NCBI GenBank assembly: GCA_036231525.1
Contig: JAZAGZ010000073.1
Span: 1 to 7,876, forward strand
Source: UBA6522 sp036231525
Lineage (GTDB): Bacteria > Pseudomonadota > Gammaproteobacteria > Steroidobacterales > Rariloculaceae
DNA: 7,876 nucleotides
Reading direction: 5' to 3'
Shown: piece by piece, positions 5,994 through 7,876 of the stretch
Layout of the letters: every line of letters starts with the position of its first letter
How positions within the stretch are numbered: the stretch's first letter is position 1
Notes under the pieces: generated by a model
Seen by the model: only the letters and a program-made list of their open reading frames with translations
Database searches by the model: none
Told to the model about the DNA's origin: nothing
Program-made: the position numbers and the translations under genes

Positions 5994-6785
5994 ATGAAAA
6001 ACATTGTTCTACTTATTGCGTCGCTAGCGTATCTACCATTGGGCGTCTCAGCTCAAGAAACCTCTGCTGCAGTGACTACAGTAATTGAGGATCTTGTAGA
6101 CGCAAATCGAATATTAGCGGCGAAAGGAATTTTGCCAGGTTACGGCCATGTGAGCGTACGGCATCCTGATAACCCTATGCATTATTTTTTATCCCGGTCT
6201 ATCGCTCCGGAGTTAGTTATGGCGGACGACATTATTGAGTTCGACTTGGAGAGTGTGGCGATTGATTCAAAGGGCTATTCTTTTTATCTGGAGCGTTTCA
6301 TTCACGGAGAGATTTATAAATCTCGTCCCGATGTGCAGGCAATAGTTCATAATCACACTCCTACAGTTATCTCTTTTGGTATTGGCCCTATTCCCTTGCG
6401 GCCCGTCTTTCATATGGCCGACTTCTTTCTTAGCGGTATTCCAACCTGGGATTATCGTGATTTTGGTACGGCAGATGATGCGCCGCTAGTCAACAATCCT
6501 GCAAAAGGGCGAGGGCTCGCAGAAAGCTTGTCAGACAGTCCTGCGGCTCTTATGAGAAACCATGGTGTTGTGGTAGTAGGATCGTCATTACCCATGGTCG
6601 TGGGCCGTAGTATTACACTTGAGGAAAACGCACAGATTCAGAGTCAAGCGCTCTCTCGAGGCGACGAAATTATTTACTTGGAGCTAGACGAAGAAACGTT
6701 AGATAGCGTTCCAACCCGTAACTACACCAGTTTCGCCCGGGCATGGAACCTGTGGAAACAACAAATCTCAAACGAGGATCGCTAG
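5994..6785 (+). CDS. Exported class II aldolase/adducin-domain protein
   Basis: This protein has 263 residues from the ATG at 5994, preceded by AGAGGG 4 nt away. An in-frame ATG at 5976 would add six residues before the signal and is less likely. Residues 1-20 form a signal peptide (MKN, hydrophobic core, GVSA before QET). The rest is a full class II aldolase fold. It has GYGHVSVR near the N-terminus, Glu100 as the likely catalytic acid, the zinc ligands His119-Asn-His121 (VHNHTP) and His190 in MRNHGVVVVG. Known members (FucA, AraD and relatives) are cytoplasmic zinc enzymes acting on sugar phosphates. Here an Asn often used in phosphate binding is replaced (GHVS in place of GNxS), and phosphorylated substrates are not expected in the periplasm. 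So a non-phosphorylated aldol, epimerase or decarboxylase substrate is more likely. It is the only plus-strand gene. Confidence 0.85.
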   Translation: MKNIVLLIASLAYLPLGVSAQETSAAVTTVIEDLVDANRILAAKGILPGYGHVSVRHPDNPMHYFLSRSIAPELVMADDIIEFDLESVAIDSKGYSFYLERFIHGEIYKSRPDVQAIVHNHTPTVISFGIGPIPLRPVFHMADFFLSGIPTWDYRDFGTADDAPLVNNPAKGRGLAESLSDSPAALMRNHGVVVVGSSLPMVVGRSITLEENAQIQSQALSRGDEIIYLELDEETLDSVPTRNYTSFARAWNLWKQQISNEDR

Positions 6786-6822
6786 ATTAAAACAGCATCA
6801 TAGAAAGGCTAGTCGTGCATCC

Positions 6823-7359
6823 TCACGGCATCATCTCCGGAAAACGGGGGATAAATCCATCTCGATTTGGCATTTGCACCTCGACTAACGTCTCCGCGTT
6901 CATCACTTCGTCCTCATCAATGATATTGTGCATCGCGAGAAGATAAGCGGTTAAAGCATAAACCTCATCGTCGGTAAGCGTGCGCGGCTGAAGCCACGGC
7001 ATAGCCCGTCTCGTATAATCAAAAATGGTAGAGGCATACGGCCAAAAATTCCCTATTGTCTTCGCCGTATCGATGCCGTTGGTTAGAGGCTCACCGCCCG
7101 CGAGTGCAAGACTTATCCCACCCTCGGCATTAACACCGTGACAAACTGCACACTTCTGTGCGTAGATGGGCTCGCCTTGCGCTGCAGTTCCACTACCAGG
7201 TGGAAGACCGGTCCCATCTGGCAAAATATCAATATCCCAAGCAGCAATATCAACCTCATCAATAGGCTCACCGAGATTAGGTGTCTGCGCAAAAACAGTG
7301 CCTAAACTGAACGCGAGAACTGCGAGTACCGTTGTGCTCTGAAACTCACGCGTAAACAT
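6823..7359 (-). CDS. SoxD/SorB-like monohaem cytochrome c
   Basis: This is a 178-residue periplasmic electron carrier. The signal peptide ends at about Ala24 (VFA before QTP). The haem c motif CAVCH is at residues 70-74, and Met120 in RRAMPW is the likely sixth iron ligand. The stretch WPYASTIFDYTRRAMPW with LTDDEVYALTAYLLAMHNIIDEDEVMNAETLVEVQMPNRDGFIP is typical of cytochromes paired with SoxC-type molybdenum enzymes. Classical SoxD is longer and carries two haems, so this is the short single-haem form. The ATG has GAGG 6 nt upstream and overlaps the 3' end of the SoxC-like gene by 14 nt, so the two are translationally coupled. It should accept electrons from the molybdenum subunit and pass them to the respiratory chain. 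Its stop lies 37 bp from that of the convergent aldolase gene. Confidence 0.88.
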   Translation of the reverse strand: MFTREFQSTTVLAVLAFSLGTVFAQTPNLGEPIDEVDIAAWDIDILPDGTGLPPGSGTAAQGEPIYAQKCAVCHGVNAEGGISLALAGGEPLTNGIDTAKTIGNFWPYASTIFDYTRRAMPWLQPRTLTDDEVYALTAYLLAMHNIIDEDEVMNAETLVEVQMPNRDGFIPRFPEMMP

Positions 7360-7876
7360 GTTTCACCTCACCACCAGAATCAATGCCCCAACTCGTAGGT
7401 CCGTTATAGTGCTGGCTCGGAAAGCCATTTATGCTCGGTACTCGAGTTGCTTCGCCACGCGCGGCAACGATCTGGGTCCGGGTTGGCTGAACATTACCAG
7501 CCTCGTCCCATGCGCGACTCTGTAGAACCGCAGGACCGCCATCCCAGCGCCAGGGTGTGCGGAAGCGGGTAAAGGCCTTAGGTAACACCGGTTCTTGGAG
7601 TGCCGCCTGAGCCCAGCTTTGTCCACCGTCAGCTGAGACCATGACTTTCGAGATCCGACCGTTAGCTGAATATGCCACACCGGAAATCTCATAAAAGCCC
7701 GGTTCGCTTAACGTCAGGCCAGGAGATGGTCGAGTAATAAAAGACTTAACCTCTTGTAAGAAATAGAACTGGTAAGCCTTACCGTTAGGTAAAATCGGCG
7801 CGTACGTTCTTGCCTCATAGATACTCATGGCCGGCTGATTAAGAAGTTCAATCCGCCGCAACCATTTGACATTCAT
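7346..7876 (-). CDS. SoxC-like sulfite-oxidase-family molybdoprotein (C-terminal part only)
   Basis: 176 residues are visible and the gene continues beyond the right edge. The Met at the edge is probably internal, since MNVKWLRRIEL is a conserved interior stretch of sulfite oxidase family proteins, at the end of the molybdenum-cofactor domain. What follows is the Mo-co oxidoreductase dimerisation domain. It includes KSFITRPSPGL, GFYEISGVAYSANGRISKVMVSADGGQSWAQA, LQEPVLPKAFTRFRTPWRWDGGPAVLQSRAWDEAGNVQPTR and a final HYNGPTSW block. These match SoxC (sulfane dehydrogenase) more than eukaryotic sulfite oxidase. With the overlapping cytochrome it would form a periplasmic two-subunit dehydrogenase oxidising a sulfur compound such as sulfite. 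The cofactor cysteine and the Tat signal lie outside the window, so activity cannot be judged. Confidence 0.88.
   Translation of the reverse strand: MNVKWLRRIELLNQPAMSIYEARTYAPILPNGKAYQFYFLQEVKSFITRPSPGLTLSEPGFYEISGVAYSANGRISKVMVSADGGQSWAQAALQEPVLPKAFTRFRTPWRWDGGPAVLQSRAWDEAGNVQPTRTQIVAARGEATRVPSINGFPSQHYNGPTSWGIDSGGEVKHVYA

Noticed and set aside
6786..6822. Bidirectional terminator between the convergent aldolase and cytochrome genes
   Set aside because: The 37-bp gap shows no GC-rich hairpin with a T-run that I could pair.
7429..7692. Minus-strand open frame of 87 codons in another frame of the SoxC-like gene
   Set aside because: The SoxC frame matches its family across this whole stretch; the alternative frame has no recognisable content.

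Overview
The window reads as a chromosomal piece of a free-living, aerobic, Gram-negative bacterium. Four of the nine proteins carry or should carry export signals, and a molybdenum sulfite-oxidase-type protein is paired with a periplasmic c-type cytochrome. Tandem DUF6152 proteins also appear. My guess is a marine or soil Pseudomonadota, perhaps a gammaproteobacterium, but no marker gene here settles this. I see no tRNA, rRNA, IS element, phage gene or CRISPR array.

Layout: eight of nine genes lie on the minus strand and are read from high to low coordinates. First come the C-terminal part of a SoxC-like molybdenum enzyme (7876-7346, cut by the window edge) and an overlapping SoxD-like cytochrome c (7359-6823). 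A single plus-strand gene for an exported class II aldolase (5994-6785) converges on the cytochrome with only 37 bp between stops. It diverges from the rest across a gap of about 195 bp. Leftward from that gap run two tandem paralogous exported DUF6152 proteins, an NhaC-type antiporter, an Fe(II)/2-oxoglutarate-type dioxygenase, an HD-domain protein with the ligand set of mixed-valence diiron oxygenases (PhnZ/MIOX type), and the start of an AhpD-like/carboxymuconolactone-decarboxylase-fold protein that leaves the window at base 1.

The three oxygen- or redox-related enzymes at the left end, plus the transporter that overlaps them, look like one transcription unit. A mononuclear-iron dioxygenase followed by an HD diiron oxygenase is the arrangement of the PhnY/PhnZ and TmpA/TmpB phosphonate pathways. 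There the first enzyme hydroxylates next to the leaving group and the second cleaves the C-P bond. Here the first enzyme belongs to a different dioxygenase branch (isopenicillin-N-synthase-like), so the substrate is probably different. This pair, with its transporter, is the best candidate for an undescribed pathway. The substrate cannot be read from the sequence.

Several starts were moved from the longest reading frame to GTG codons with good ribosome binding sites (dioxygenase 2209, DUF6152 genes 4651 and 5798). The junction between the dioxygenase and HD genes carries imperfect duplications of the dioxygenase 3' end, including the HD start codon region, and an unexplained coding-like tail. 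This suggests a recent rearrangement there.
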